Shown here: in pieces, positions 17,364 through 25,091 of the stretch
Numbering within the stretch: the first letter of the stretch is position 1
How the letters are laid out: each line of letters starts with the position of its first letter
DNA from: Lachnospiraceae bacterium
GTDB lineage: Bacteria > Bacillota > Clostridia > Lachnospirales > Lachnospiraceae
NCBI GenBank assembly: GCA_022510685.1
Contig: JAFLTA010000002.1
Location: 31,752 to 82,018, forward strand
DNA length: 50,267 nucleotides
Reading direction: 5' to 3'
The notes under the pieces: generated by a model
Databases searched by the model: none
What the model was told of the DNA's origin: nothing
What the model saw: only the letters and a program-made list of their open reading frames with translations
Position numbers and translations under genes: made by a program

Positions 17364-17417
17364 GCACAGTATTTCTTTTTATGCTTGACAAAAAAGAAAT
17401 ACTGTGCTAATTTTTTA
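17364..17417 (+). terminator. Perfect 17-bp terminator hairpin that also carries the next promoter
   Basis: Arms GCACAGTATTTCTTTTT (17364-17380) and AAAAAGAAATACTGTGC (17391-17407) are perfectly complementary with a 10-base loop, followed by TAATTTTTT. The loop contains TTGACA of the downstream promoter. Confidence 0.85.
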
Positions 17418-17443
17418 TCACGACCACATTACATGACTAATGT
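17385..17443 (+). promoter_or_regulatory. Promoter and operator-like dyad of the GntR-ABC operon
   Basis: TTGACA (17385-17390), a 17-bp spacer that is exactly the right arm of the terminator hairpin, and TAATTT (17408-17413) form the promoter. Just downstream, ACATTA (17426-17431) and TAATGT (17438-17443) form an inverted repeat covering the expected start region, a likely binding site for the GntR protein encoded next. Confidence 0.65.
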
Positions 17444-17468
17444 AGTGATGAACTAAGGAGGTGGTAGG

Positions 17469-17837
17469 TTGCAGATTAATTTTAATGATGTGGTACCAAT
17501 TTATATTCAGATAGCAGATGCTATCGAAGATGATATATTGTCGGGGAAACTGCAACCGGGGGAGAATTGTTATTCCCAGTTGGTCATTGCCAGGGAACTG
17601 GCTATCAATCCGGCAACAGCGGGAAAGGGGATTCGGCTTTTGGTGGATCGCGGTATTTTGGAGAAAGTGAGAGGGCAGGCGATGACAATCAAGGACGATG
17701 CCGTGGATTTAATTAAAAAGCGAAAGACTGAGGAGACGGTGATGGGTATGATCGATGCTTTGGTGCAGGAGGCAAGGAAATTGGAGATTTCCAGGGAAGA
17801 ATTGTTGAAACGAGTTGAAAAAGAATATGAGGAGTGA
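17469..17837 (+). CDS. GntR-family regulator, YtrA subfamily
   Basis: This 122-residue protein has the start PIYIQIADAIEDDILSGKLQPGE and the winged HTH segment ELAINPATAGKGIRLLVDRGILEKVRGQAM, followed by only a short helical tail. That is the layout of the YtrA subfamily, which normally represses its own operon with an ABC transporter. The start is a TTG 7 bases after AAGGAGG. A dyad between promoter and gene fits autoregulation. It overlaps the longest frame of the ABC gene but not its likely start. Confidence 0.92.
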   Translation: MQINFNDVVPIYIQIADAIEDDILSGKLQPGENCYSQLVIARELAINPATAGKGIRLLVDRGILEKVRGQAMTIKDDAVDLIKKRKTEETVMGMIDALVQEARKLEISREELLKRVEKEYEE

Positions 17838-17850
17838 AGGGAGTGGGATT

Positions 17851-18762
17851 ATGAGTGAGCATGCAATTACAGTTACGGATTTAGTAAAAGAGTACAAAAA
17901 TAAAAAGGCAATCAATCACATGAGTTTTCAGTTAAATGAAAACGAGATTATCGGCTTAATCGGTGCCAATGGAAGTGGAAAGACCACTTTTTTTAAGATG
18001 TGTGTGGGATTGGAGGATATTACAGACGGCAACATCTGTGTATTTGGGGAAGACCCCCGAAAAAATATGGCAGTACGCAGCGAAATGATTTATTCCATGC
18101 ATGACCTGCCGGTGGGTGATAAGAAAAAGCTAAAGGATATTGTTACTTATTATGCCATTATGTACCCGCACTTTGACAGGGAGTTTGCAGAGAAACTGAT
18201 TCGCTTATTTGAACTGCCAAGGAAAAAGACTTATAAGACATTATCACAGGGTATGAAGAGTATGTTTCATTTTTGTTGTGCCTTGGCTACCAGATGTCGT
18301 GTCAATCTGTTGGATGAGCCGTTTATCGGCATAGATATCAAAAGCCGGAAGATGGCTTATGATATATTGCTGAGAGATTTTATGGAGCACCCCAGAACGT
18401 TTGTGATTTCCAGTCACAATCTGGCAGAGTTGGAAAAAGTGTTGTCGGAAATGGTTCTGATACATAAGGGGGAGCTTATGTTTTATGAATCCATGGATAC
18501 GGTACGGGAAATGTTGTGCCGAGTCAGTGGCAGCAGGGAGGAGATTGATGCCTTTGTGGAAGGAATGCCTGCAGATACGGTGATAAACGTTACCCATGGG
18601 GAGATGGGAAGCGATGTAATTCTCCGTGGCTCAGCGACCGGTGATGCGGTACAGTCTGCGGAAAAAGCAGGGCTTAAGGTATCGGCAGTGTCGCCGGAGG
18701 ATGTGACAGTCTATCTGACAGATAATAAGAAAGAGGAGCAAATGTCTGAATTGTGGGATTAA
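17851..18762 (+). CDS. ABC transporter ATP-binding protein
   Basis: This 303-residue protein has Walker A GANGSGKT, a signature LSQGMKS in place of LSGGQ, Walker B VNLLDEP with the D-loop (FIGID), and the H-loop ISSHN. A C-terminal extension of about 80 residues follows the nucleotide-binding domain. It is preceded by gntR and followed by a permease gene, the YtrA-type operon order; such systems respond to cell-envelope stress or antibiotics in relatives, though here the substrate is unknown. The start at 17851 follows GGGAGTGGG and is 13 bp after the gntR stop. Confidence 0.92.
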   Translation: MSEHAITVTDLVKEYKNKKAINHMSFQLNENEIIGLIGANGSGKTTFFKMCVGLEDITDGNICVFGEDPRKNMAVRSEMIYSMHDLPVGDKKKLKDIVTYYAIMYPHFDREFAEKLIRLFELPRKKTYKTLSQGMKSMFHFCCALATRCRVNLLDEPFIGIDIKSRKMAYDILLRDFMEHPRTFVISSHNLAELEKVLSEMVLIHKGELMFYESMDTVREMLCRVSGSREEIDAFVEGMPADTVINVTHGEMGSDVILRGSATGDAVQSAEKAGLKVSAVSPEDVTVYLTDNKKEEQMSELWD

Positions 18763-18889
18763 CGTATGAATGGCAAACTGTTCTCGTTTGCACCGTCGTG
18801 CCAGATGGGGACTAAATAGGGTTCCGATTAGTAAGTGGATACGGACAGGTGTTGGACAAGTTTTGGGAGATTAGAATGGAGGAATGGAA
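18763..18889 (+). other. Leader repeat element, copy B (between ABC ATPase and permease)
   Basis: The spacer contains GCCAGATGGGGACTAAATAG (18799-18818) continuing into GGTTCCGATTAGT (18819-18831), aligned base for base with copy A. A GCAAAC/GTTTGC hairpin lies just before it (18777-18795). Confidence 0.45.
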
Positions 18890-20305
18890 ATGACAGTAAA
18901 AGAAAATATCAGGAGACTTGTGAAGCTTCATATGGTGAAAAATAAAAAAGATGTAATCATATCCGGAGCTATTATTCTGATTTTTGTATTTGTACAGTTT
19001 TTCATTGGTATAAACTCAATAGTAGGGCAAAATGTCTTTGAAATGAAGTATTTTTTGAATATGGAAATAGTTTTTTATATTCTGTATGCATGGGTTATAT
19101 TCGGCGGTTTGGAGGGATATACCATGTTGTGTGATGACAGCATCAGCATGTACCCGGGAACCATTAAGAGCCGGTTTGCTGCAAGGCTGATCTGGGATCA
19201 TATGGGAATGCTTGCGGTATTGCTTGTTAGTGTAGTGGCGTATTTACTGCAGGGATTGTTGATTTTATTTATTTCTACGGTGTTTGACGGGACGATTGTT
19301 GGCAATGCATTTGACCTGCAGTATTTGTTATGGGGAGTGTTCCGGACTTTTGGGTTTGCGTTGTTAGCTTATAGCATTTTTACTTTGTGGTATGTACTGT
19401 TAGTGAGATTCCCATGGATTTTCTATGTTGCCGTTGGTACTGTTGTTTTTTTTGGATTATTTTCTGTTGCCAATATTTATAATGCCATGGATATAACGCA
19501 AAAGACGGAAAAAATATGTAATCTATATACAGGGAGGGGAGATTATTCGGCATATACTGGAATACTGGCATGTATAGCTACATGGGCTGTCTTATTGTTT
19601 GTGGCATGGCTGATAGGAAGTCGTGCAAAACTATGGAAGCGTCAGAGGAATACGTCTCTGTACGCAACTATGGTGCTCATGTATGCGGTATTTTGTCTGT
19701 GTCTGACAGGACTTATTATGTCAGGAATGAATGAAAGGACATCGGATAAACTGCTTCCTGAGAACATGGGAACTGTCGTTTCTAAATCCATAGATGTGAC
19801 AGGATTTTCCGAAGTGGTGGCAGATGAGGATACATTTATGGAGGCGGTTGTGCTTGGGCAGAAGGACGGACAGCAGGGAACAGCTCCGGATGAAGAACAG
19901 CGCATGGAGATAGCTACAGAGGTTCTCAGTGAAAGTGAAGCAAAGGCGATGGGAGTTTCTATACCAGAAGGTGCAGTAGATGAAAACCATGTCTATATGT
20001 TGGCGTGGGGTGAAAACACTTTATGCAAGGGGAAAGATTTACTAAAACCTTTTTTGGAGGAGTATATCGAGACGGTATCACTACAGCATGAGGAGGGAAC
20101 ACCCGACGAAGAGGAATGGAAACAGATACAATTTACAGCCGAGGTGAAACCGTTTATATGCTTGAACAATGGTTTGTACGGAGACATCCATACATTTATG
20201 AAAAACACTACTTATGATTACGGAATGGATGGTATGTTAGAAAGCTATTTGCGTCAGATGGTGGTGTATAGTGACGCTCTCAAGGAACCTCCGGAGGAAA
20301 ATTGA
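18890..20305 (+). CDS. ABC transporter permease-like membrane protein
   Basis: This 471-residue protein has about six to seven hydrophobic helices: the first at residues 20-45, then segments through about 290. A large acidic extracytoplasmic C-terminal part (about 290-471) follows that has no recognised domain. It lies in the GntR/ABC operon, so it is most likely the partner permease of the upstream ATPase. ATG 18890 was chosen because GGAGG lies 7 bases upstream; the ATG 6 bases earlier is too close. A degraded copy of part of its 3' end lies just downstream. Confidence 0.8.
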   Translation: MTVKENIRRLVKLHMVKNKKDVIISGAIILIFVFVQFFIGINSIVGQNVFEMKYFLNMEIVFYILYAWVIFGGLEGYTMLCDDSISMYPGTIKSRFAARLIWDHMGMLAVLLVSVVAYLLQGLLILFISTVFDGTIVGNAFDLQYLLWGVFRTFGFALLAYSIFTLWYVLLVRFPWIFYVAVGTVVFFGLFSVANIYNAMDITQKTEKICNLYTGRGDYSAYTGILACIATWAVLLFVAWLIGSRAKLWKRQRNTSLYATMVLMYAVFCLCLTGLIMSGMNERTSDKLLPENMGTVVSKSIDVTGFSEVVADEDTFMEAVVLGQKDGQQGTAPDEEQRMEIATEVLSESEAKAMGVSIPEGAVDENHVYMLAWGENTLCKGKDLLKPFLEEYIETVSLQHEEGTPDEEEWKQIQFTAEVKPFICLNNGLYGDIHTFMKNTTYDYGMDGMLESYLRQMVVYSDALKEPPEEN

Positions 20306-20329
20306 TAGGAGAAAAAGAAGATACTTGAC

Positions 20330-20400
20330 GTAGATGTGGAGAAACAGATACAATTTACTGCAGGAGTGTAACTGCCTATGTGGTTGGTAAAATTTCGTGA
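20330..20400 (+). pseudogene. Degenerate duplicated fragment of the permease 3' end
   Basis: GAAACAGATACAATTTACTG (20341-20360) nearly repeats GAAACAGATACAATTTACAG (20118-20137) inside the permease gene, and the surrounding bases remain recognisably similar. The translated relic ends in a stop after QIQFTAGV. It looks like a remnant of a tandem duplication of this gene family. Confidence 0.55.
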
Positions 20401-20414
20401 TAATCTTCCGAAAT
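20388..20414 (+). promoter_or_regulatory. Possible sigma-28-like promoter of the sulfotransferase gene
   Basis: TAAA (20388-20391), 15 bp, then TCCGAAAT (20407-20414) keeps the consensus -35, the spacing and six of eight -10 positions. An 11-bp hairpin GATAATCTTCC / GGAGGATTATC (20399-20427) overlaps it. The promoter assignment is tentative. Confidence 0.35.
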
Positions 20415-20457
20415 ACTGGAGGATTATCAAAATCCTGCAAATGGAGGTAATACTATC

Positions 20458-21564
20458 ATGAAGACATTGTATCTGCATATCGGAACACCGAAGACAGGAA
20501 CGACAGCAATCCAATATTTTTGCCACACTAATTATGATATTTTGCTGCAAAGGGGATTGTGTTATCCAGATTTGGGTTTTCGTTTTCCGGGGATTGGTCA
20601 AAACAGGAATGCCTACTTTTTGTCACATAGGCATTACGATGCACAGAAAAATCGTCTTTATGATGCTGAGGAAAGGGAGAGGGAGAGTGGCTTTGCCAAG
20701 TTGGAAAAACTTTTTAGCAGGTACAATACTGTAGTTTTATCCGATGAACATATCTGGAATGAGGAGGAGATTGATGAGACGCGGTTAAAGGAGATACAGG
20801 AACGTGTGGCGAAAATGGGTGCTGTTGTGAAAGTAATCGTATATTTGCGCAGACAGGATCAAGTGATAGAGTCTTATTGGGCGCAGCAGGTGAAAGAGGA
20901 CCTGCAGCTTTCCTTTTCAAAATATATAAAAGAGAACAAGTATACATATTTTCAATTGGACTATCAGAAACGCCTTCAGGTGTTTGCAAATGCTCTGGGA
21001 AAAGAAAACGTCATTGTGCGCTGCTACGAGAAAGGGCAGTATCAAGGAGCAGAACATACGATTCTTTCTGATTTTTTGTCCATTTTCGGAGTGGAATCAG
21101 CTGGGAATTTCCGCAATAGCAACACAGTACAGAATGTAAGTCTGCATGGAATTTATCTGGAAGTCAAGCGTTTGCTTAATCAGAATCCGGCGTATCAGAC
21201 AAAACAAAATTTTATTGTGAAGTGGCTCCAAAAGGTGCAGGAATCTCGTGAGAAAACTGCTTATATTAAAGTAAACTATTTTTCTGACAAGCAGAGAGAG
21301 GAGTATCTTGCACGATATGAGTCCGGAAATAAGTATATTGCAAAAGAGTTTTTGGGCAGAGAAGATGGCATTTTATTTTACGATATATCAAAAGGGCAAA
21401 CAAAAAAGAAGAAAATATCATATAAAAAGAAGGACATGATAGCAATCTGTGGGGATGTGATTGCCATGCAGGAAAAGGAAATACAGGAACTTAAGAAAAA
21501 GTTAGAGCAAAAGAGTTTGCGGGGAAAAGTCAAAAAAGTGTACCATGTTATTAAGAGGAAATAG
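20458..21564 (+). CDS. Sulfotransferase-family protein
   Basis: This 368-residue protein has the PAPS 5'-phosphosulfate-binding loop at its very start (LHIGTPKTGTTAIQ) and the 3'-phosphate motif region VKVIVYLRRQDQVIESYW, the two signatures of carbohydrate sulfotransferases. A basic, helical tail rich in lysine follows (from about residue 320), ending KKVYHVIKRK. Sulfotransferases transfer sulfate from PAPS to sugars or other acceptors. Placement near flagellin-glycosylation genes and a sigma-28-like promoter suggests a surface or flagellar glycan acceptor, which is inference. ATGGAGG precedes the start. Confidence 0.85.
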   Translation: MKTLYLHIGTPKTGTTAIQYFCHTNYDILLQRGLCYPDLGFRFPGIGQNRNAYFLSHRHYDAQKNRLYDAEERERESGFAKLEKLFSRYNTVVLSDEHIWNEEEIDETRLKEIQERVAKMGAVVKVIVYLRRQDQVIESYWAQQVKEDLQLSFSKYIKENKYTYFQLDYQKRLQVFANALGKENVIVRCYEKGQYQGAEHTILSDFLSIFGVESAGNFRNSNTVQNVSLHGIYLEVKRLLNQNPAYQTKQNFIVKWLQKVQESREKTAYIKVNYFSDKQREEYLARYESGNKYIAKEFLGREDGILFYDISKGQTKKKKISYKKKDMIAICGDVIAMQEKEIQELKKKLEQKSLRGKVKKVYHVIKRK

Positions 21565-21642
21565 ATGTTATTTGAAACGCTATACTCTCTTTTGCTGTAT
21601 TAGTAAATTGTTTTTTGATGAGATTGGATGGTATGAGATATC

Positions 21643-22353
21643 GTGGCAAAGCAGGCAAGACGGGGCTTTGTGCCCACCGACGATCGGGATTTTGGCGAAG
21701 AAGGCATAGTGAAGCTGCGGAAAGCGGCTGAGGAAGTGTATTATCTGCTGTGCAGAGGTTATCCCGTTACTAGTGCAACGAAGTTTGTAGGCAATCATTA
21801 TCTTTTGTCCGAGCGGCAAAGGCTTTCTCTGGCGCGAGTTGTCTCCGCGGAGGAAAAGATTCTTGCACGGAAAAGCCGTGAAGTAACAGATATTAGCGGA
21901 GAGACACTGTATATAGACGGATTTAATGTAATTATCGGTCTTGAAATCGCATATTCGGATTCTATGCTGTTTCAGTGTATGGATGGCACAATAAGAGACC
22001 TTGCAGGACTGCATGGAACATATCGGTTGATACAGCAGACAAACTCTGCGATAACAGCGCTGTTACAGACTTTAGAAGAACTAGAGGTTGGAAAGGCTGT
22101 CATCTATCTGGACAAACCGGTGTCCAATTCGGGACGGTTGAAACAGCGTATATACGAGCTTGCCGATAATATTAACTATGAGCTTGAGGTGCAGATTGAA
22201 AACCCTGTGGACGCCTTCTTAAAGACAAAGCCATTGATTGCTTCGGCAGATGCCATCATATTGGATGAGTGCGGCAAATGGTTTAATCTTGTGGAATGCG
22301 TGATCCGCAGGAGGATTGGAGAATATGAGTATGTGGATATTACTCCGCATTGA
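21643..22353 (+). CDS. DUF434 domain protein
   Basis: This 236-residue protein matches the DUF434 family by its opening RRGFVPTDDRDF and the conserved Arg-rich segment KFVGNHYLLSERQRLSLAR. A second part follows with YIDGFNVIIGLE and VIYLDKPVSNSGRLKQ. The DGFN and acidic residues recall PIN/NYN-type nuclease pockets, but no activity is established. The start is GTG 21643; no in-frame ATG upstream escapes a stop codon. The ribosome binding site is weak. It ends in a strong terminator. Confidence 0.75.
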   Translation: MAKQARRGFVPTDDRDFGEEGIVKLRKAAEEVYYLLCRGYPVTSATKFVGNHYLLSERQRLSLARVVSAEEKILARKSREVTDISGETLYIDGFNVIIGLEIAYSDSMLFQCMDGTIRDLAGLHGTYRLIQQTNSAITALLQTLEELEVGKAVIYLDKPVSNSGRLKQRIYELADNINYELEVQIENPVDAFLKTKPLIASADAIILDECGKWFNLVECVIRRRIGEYEYVDITPH

Positions 22354-22357
22354 GTAT

Positions 22358-22396
22358 AAAATACCCTCAAAATTTGTTTTCGAGGGTATTTTTTTG
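22358..22396 (+). terminator. Terminator after the DUF434 gene
   Basis: The stem AAATACCCTC / GAGGGTATTT (about 22359-22391) is followed by a run of T bases. Confidence 0.9.
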
Positions 22397-22530
22397 TATA
22401 TGGAGAAATGAACCATTTCCAGGAATCTGCCCGTACACAGGGACATGTAAACCATAATAAAAAAGTTGGAAAAGCACGGACGCGCCACCTTTTGCATAGA
22501 ATAGATTGAAATCATAATGAGGTGTCACCA

Positions 22531-23163
22531 GTGCAGTCTTTTCCAAAACCCCTGAGTGCCAAAGAGGAACGAGAATGTCTGAAACGGTGTAAAGAGGGAG
22601 ACAAAGAGGCGAGGGACTGTTTGATTGAGCGGAATTTGCGACTGGTAGCGTACATTGCCAAGAAATACCAGTCGGGGGGCGTGGAGATGGAAGATTTGAT
22701 TTCCATCGGAACCATCGGTTTGATTAAGGGAGTAGACAGTTTCAAAGAGAGTAAGAATATCCGCCTCGCCACCTATTGTGCACGGTGCGTAGAGAATGAA
22801 ATCCTAATGTTTCTACGGTCTACGAAAAAAACACAGCGTGATGTGTATTTGTATGATTCCATTGGCTCTGACAAAGAGGGCAATGAGATTAACTTAATGG
22901 ACATCATGGAATATGAAGACGAAGACGTGGTGGAGCGTGTGGCGAAGGAAGGCTATCTAGGAAAACTGGGGTGCTATATTCGCAGCAGCTTGACGAAACG
23001 GGAATGGGAGATTTTAAAGTATCGGTATGGGTTACAAGGAGAAGAAGAAAAGACACAGCGGGAAATTGCTGCCATGTATGGAATTTCCCGCTCTTACGTT
23101 TCCAGAATTGAAAAAAAAGCATTGGCAAAACTGCGAAAATGCTATGAGAGCGAGGAAGCGTGA
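22531..23163 (+). CDS. sigK: Sporulation sigma factor sigma-K (no pro-sequence)
   Basis: This 210-residue protein aligns with Bacillus sigma-K from FPQPLS-type residues onward. It has FPKPLSAKEE, region 2 IERNLRLVAYIAKKYQ and DLISIGTIGLIKGVDSF, and the region 4 helix-turn-helix REIAAMYGISRSYVSRIEKKALAKL. Bacillus pro-sigma-K begins with a hydrophobic 20-residue anchor that must be cleaved; here the frame starts with GTG directly before QSFPKPLS, with GAGG 8 bases upstream. The gene is uninterrupted, with no skin element. It controls late mother-cell genes, of which the cotJ genes at 32-33 kb could be targets. Confidence 0.9.
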   Translation: MQSFPKPLSAKEERECLKRCKEGDKEARDCLIERNLRLVAYIAKKYQSGGVEMEDLISIGTIGLIKGVDSFKESKNIRLATYCARCVENEILMFLRSTKKTQRDVYLYDSIGSDKEGNEINLMDIMEYEDEDVVERVAKEGYLGKLGCYIRSSLTKREWEILKYRYGLQGEEEKTQREIAAMYGISRSYVSRIEKKALAKLRKCYESEEA

Positions 23164-23305
23164 GAAGATGCTCCATTGTGTGAGATGTAACCTACAGTAT
23201 TCGGCATTGTCGGTTATCAAATGAGAAAGATGACTGGCAGTGCCATTTTTCTTTATGGGAGAGAGTTCTTGTTTATCCATTATTTTGAGGTGAATCGCTT
23301 ATGTG

Positions 23306-23375
23306 TTCATTATTAAACGTAAATAGGGTATAATAAACGCACGGTGTGCGTTTATCTTGTGAGAACTGCGTTCTC
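23306..23375 (+). promoter_or_regulatory. Promoter-linked dyad element R1 upstream of the bile salt hydrolase gene
   Basis: TATAAT (23329-23334) is followed at once by AAACGCAC-GGT-GTGCGTTT (23335-23353). A second hairpin GAGAAC-TGC-GTTCTC (23361-23375) follows ATCTTGT. The arrangement recurs at 26899 and partly at 30477. The -35 is weak (TTCATT). Confidence 0.5.
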
Positions 23376-23418
23376 GGCATGTGCACTGTCAATTTTTTTG
23401 TTAAATGGGAGGTAACCT

Positions 23419-24396
23419 ATGTGTACAGCAGCTACATTTTTGAAAGAAGATTTTTATTTTGGACGAACTCTGGATTATGAGAATTCTTATGGCGAGGATA
23501 TCACCATAACCCCCAGAAATTATCCCTTTCATTTTCAATCTATAGGAAAATCTCTGGATACACACTATGCCATGATAGGCGTTGCACATATTGCGGATGA
23601 TTATCCGCTGTATTATGAGGCAGTCAACGAACATGCGCTGGGCATGGCAGGATTGAATTTTGTGGGAAATGCTGTCTACAATGATTGGAAGGAAGGCAAA
23701 GATAATATTGCCCAGTATGAATTTATACCGTGGATTTTAGGGCAGTGTGCATCAGTAGCGGAAGCAAAACAATTATTAGAAAAAATTAATCTGGTCAATA
23801 GCCCCTTTAGTGAAAATTATCCGATTGCTCAGCTTCACTGGATGATTGCCGACAGAGAGGAATGTATCACAGTAGAGTCTGTGGAATCCGGTTTGAAGAT
23901 TTACAACAATCCGACGGGGGTGTTGACGAATAATCCGTCTTTTGATGAGCAGTTGTTTCAGTTGAATAATTATATGAATCTATCTCCCAAGCCACCTCAG
24001 AATCATTTTTGTAAGAATTTGCCTTTACAGCAATACAGCCGTGGTATGGGGGCACTGGGGCTTCCCGGAGATTTGTCTTCCCAGTCCCGATTTGTCAGAG
24101 CTGCTTTTGTGAGGCTCAATTCTCTATGTGGCACTTCAGAGAGGGAATGTGTCAGCCAGTTTTTCCACATCTTGGGTTCTGTGGAGCAGCAGCGGGGTTG
24201 TTGTTATGTGGGAGATGGCAATTACGAATACACTATTTACACATCCTGCTGCAATGCAAACAAAGGGATTTTTTACTATACTTCTTATGACAACCATCAA
24301 ATCAGTGCGGTGGATATGAATCGGGAAAATTTAGACGGGACAAAAATCATATTCTATGAAATGATAAAAGAAGGGGAGATTAAATTTCAAAACTAG
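23419..24396 (+). CDS. Choloylglycine hydrolase (bile salt hydrolase) family enzyme
   Basis: This 325-residue Ntn-hydrolase matches CBAH-1-type bile salt hydrolases in length and motifs. It has the N-terminal nucleophile Cys2 exposed after Met removal (MCTAATF), Arg16 and Asp19 (FGRTLDYE), Asn80 in GMAGLNFVG, Asn171/172 in LTNNPSF, and Arg224 in SRFVR. The family cleaves glycine or taurine from conjugated bile acids, or acyl side chains of penicillin V or acyl-homoserine lactones. The AGLNF loop and SRFVRAAF favour bile salt hydrolase, but substrate range cannot be read from sequence. It has no signal peptide, as is usual. GGGAGG precedes the start. Confidence 0.88.
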   Translation: MCTAATFLKEDFYFGRTLDYENSYGEDITITPRNYPFHFQSIGKSLDTHYAMIGVAHIADDYPLYYEAVNEHALGMAGLNFVGNAVYNDWKEGKDNIAQYEFIPWILGQCASVAEAKQLLEKINLVNSPFSENYPIAQLHWMIADREECITVESVESGLKIYNNPTGVLTNNPSFDEQLFQLNNYMNLSPKPPQNHFCKNLPLQQYSRGMGALGLPGDLSSQSRFVRAAFVRLNSLCGTSERECVSQFFHILGSVEQQRGCCYVGDGNYEYTIYTSCCNANKGIFYYTSYDNHQISAVDMNRENLDGTKIIFYEMIKEGEIKFQN

Positions 24397-24425
24397 TGTA
24401 ATATTGTGGCTTGATCAATATATTC

Positions 24426-24454
24426 TTGAATCACAATATAAAAACTGTTACAAT
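24426..24454 (+). promoter_or_regulatory. Promoter of the rubrerythrin gene
   Basis: TTGAAT (24426-24431), a 17-bp spacer and TACAAT (24449-24454) lie 67 bp upstream of the start codon. No convincing PerR box was found. Confidence 0.6.
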
Positions 24455-24520
24455 GAAATGGACTGTGTGGCGGATGTTTTGCGGCTGCATGGTGCGAATA
24501 GTATAAGGAGGTTGAAAAAC

Positions 24521-25066
24521 ATGGAAAAAACAACAAAATATGCGGGAACGCAGACAGAAAAAAATTTACAGGCAGCTTTTGCCGGAGAGTCAGGTGCAAG
24601 AAACAAATATACGTATTTTGCTTCAGTAGCTAAAAAACAGGGCTTTGAGCAAATTGCTGATATCTTCCGGAAAACTGCTGATAACGAGAAAGAACATGCA
24701 AAGATGTGGCTAAAGGAGCTGCAGGGTATCGGTGATACAGCAGAAAATTTAAAGGCAGCAGCAGAAGGGGAAAATTTCGAGTGGACTGATATGTATGAGG
24801 ACTTTGCGAAGACAGCAGAGGAGGAAGGATTCACAGAGCTGGCAGAGAAGTTCCGTGCTGTAGGAGCTATTGAGAAGCATCACGAGGAGCGTTATCGTGC
24901 GCTTTTGAAGAATGTAGAGACAGCTCAGGTATTTGAGAAAAGTGAAGTTAAAGTATGGGAGTGCCGTAACTGTGGACATATTGTGGTTGGCACTGCTGCT
25001 CCGGAAGAATGTCCGGTATGTAACCATCCACAGGCTTATTTTGAGGTAAGTGAATCTAATTATTAA
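24521..25066 (+). CDS. rbr: Rubrerythrin
   Basis: This 181-residue protein has a di-iron four-helix domain with the expected carboxylate and histidine ligands: [21 protein letters not shown] and [10 protein letters not shown]-terminal rubredoxin-like Fe(SCys)4 site follows with two CxxC pairs (CRNCGH and CPVCNH). Rubrerythrins reduce hydrogen peroxide in anaerobes using electrons relayed through the rubredoxin domain. ATAAGGAGG lies 9 bases before ATG 24521; the longer frame from 24404 would run through the promoter. It is the likely first gene before the glycosylation island, separated by 25 bp. Confidence 0.96.
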   Translation: MEKTTKYAGTQTEKNLQAAFAGESGARNKYTYFASVAKKQGFEQIADIFRKTADNEKEHAKMWLKELQGIGDTAENLKAAAEGENFEWTDMYEDFAKTAEEEGFTELAEKFRAVGAIEKHHEERYRALLKNVETAQVFEKSEVKVWECRNCGHIVVGTAAPEECPVCNHPQAYFEVSESNY

Positions 25067-25091
25067 TTTATTTTCAACGGAGAAATTGACT

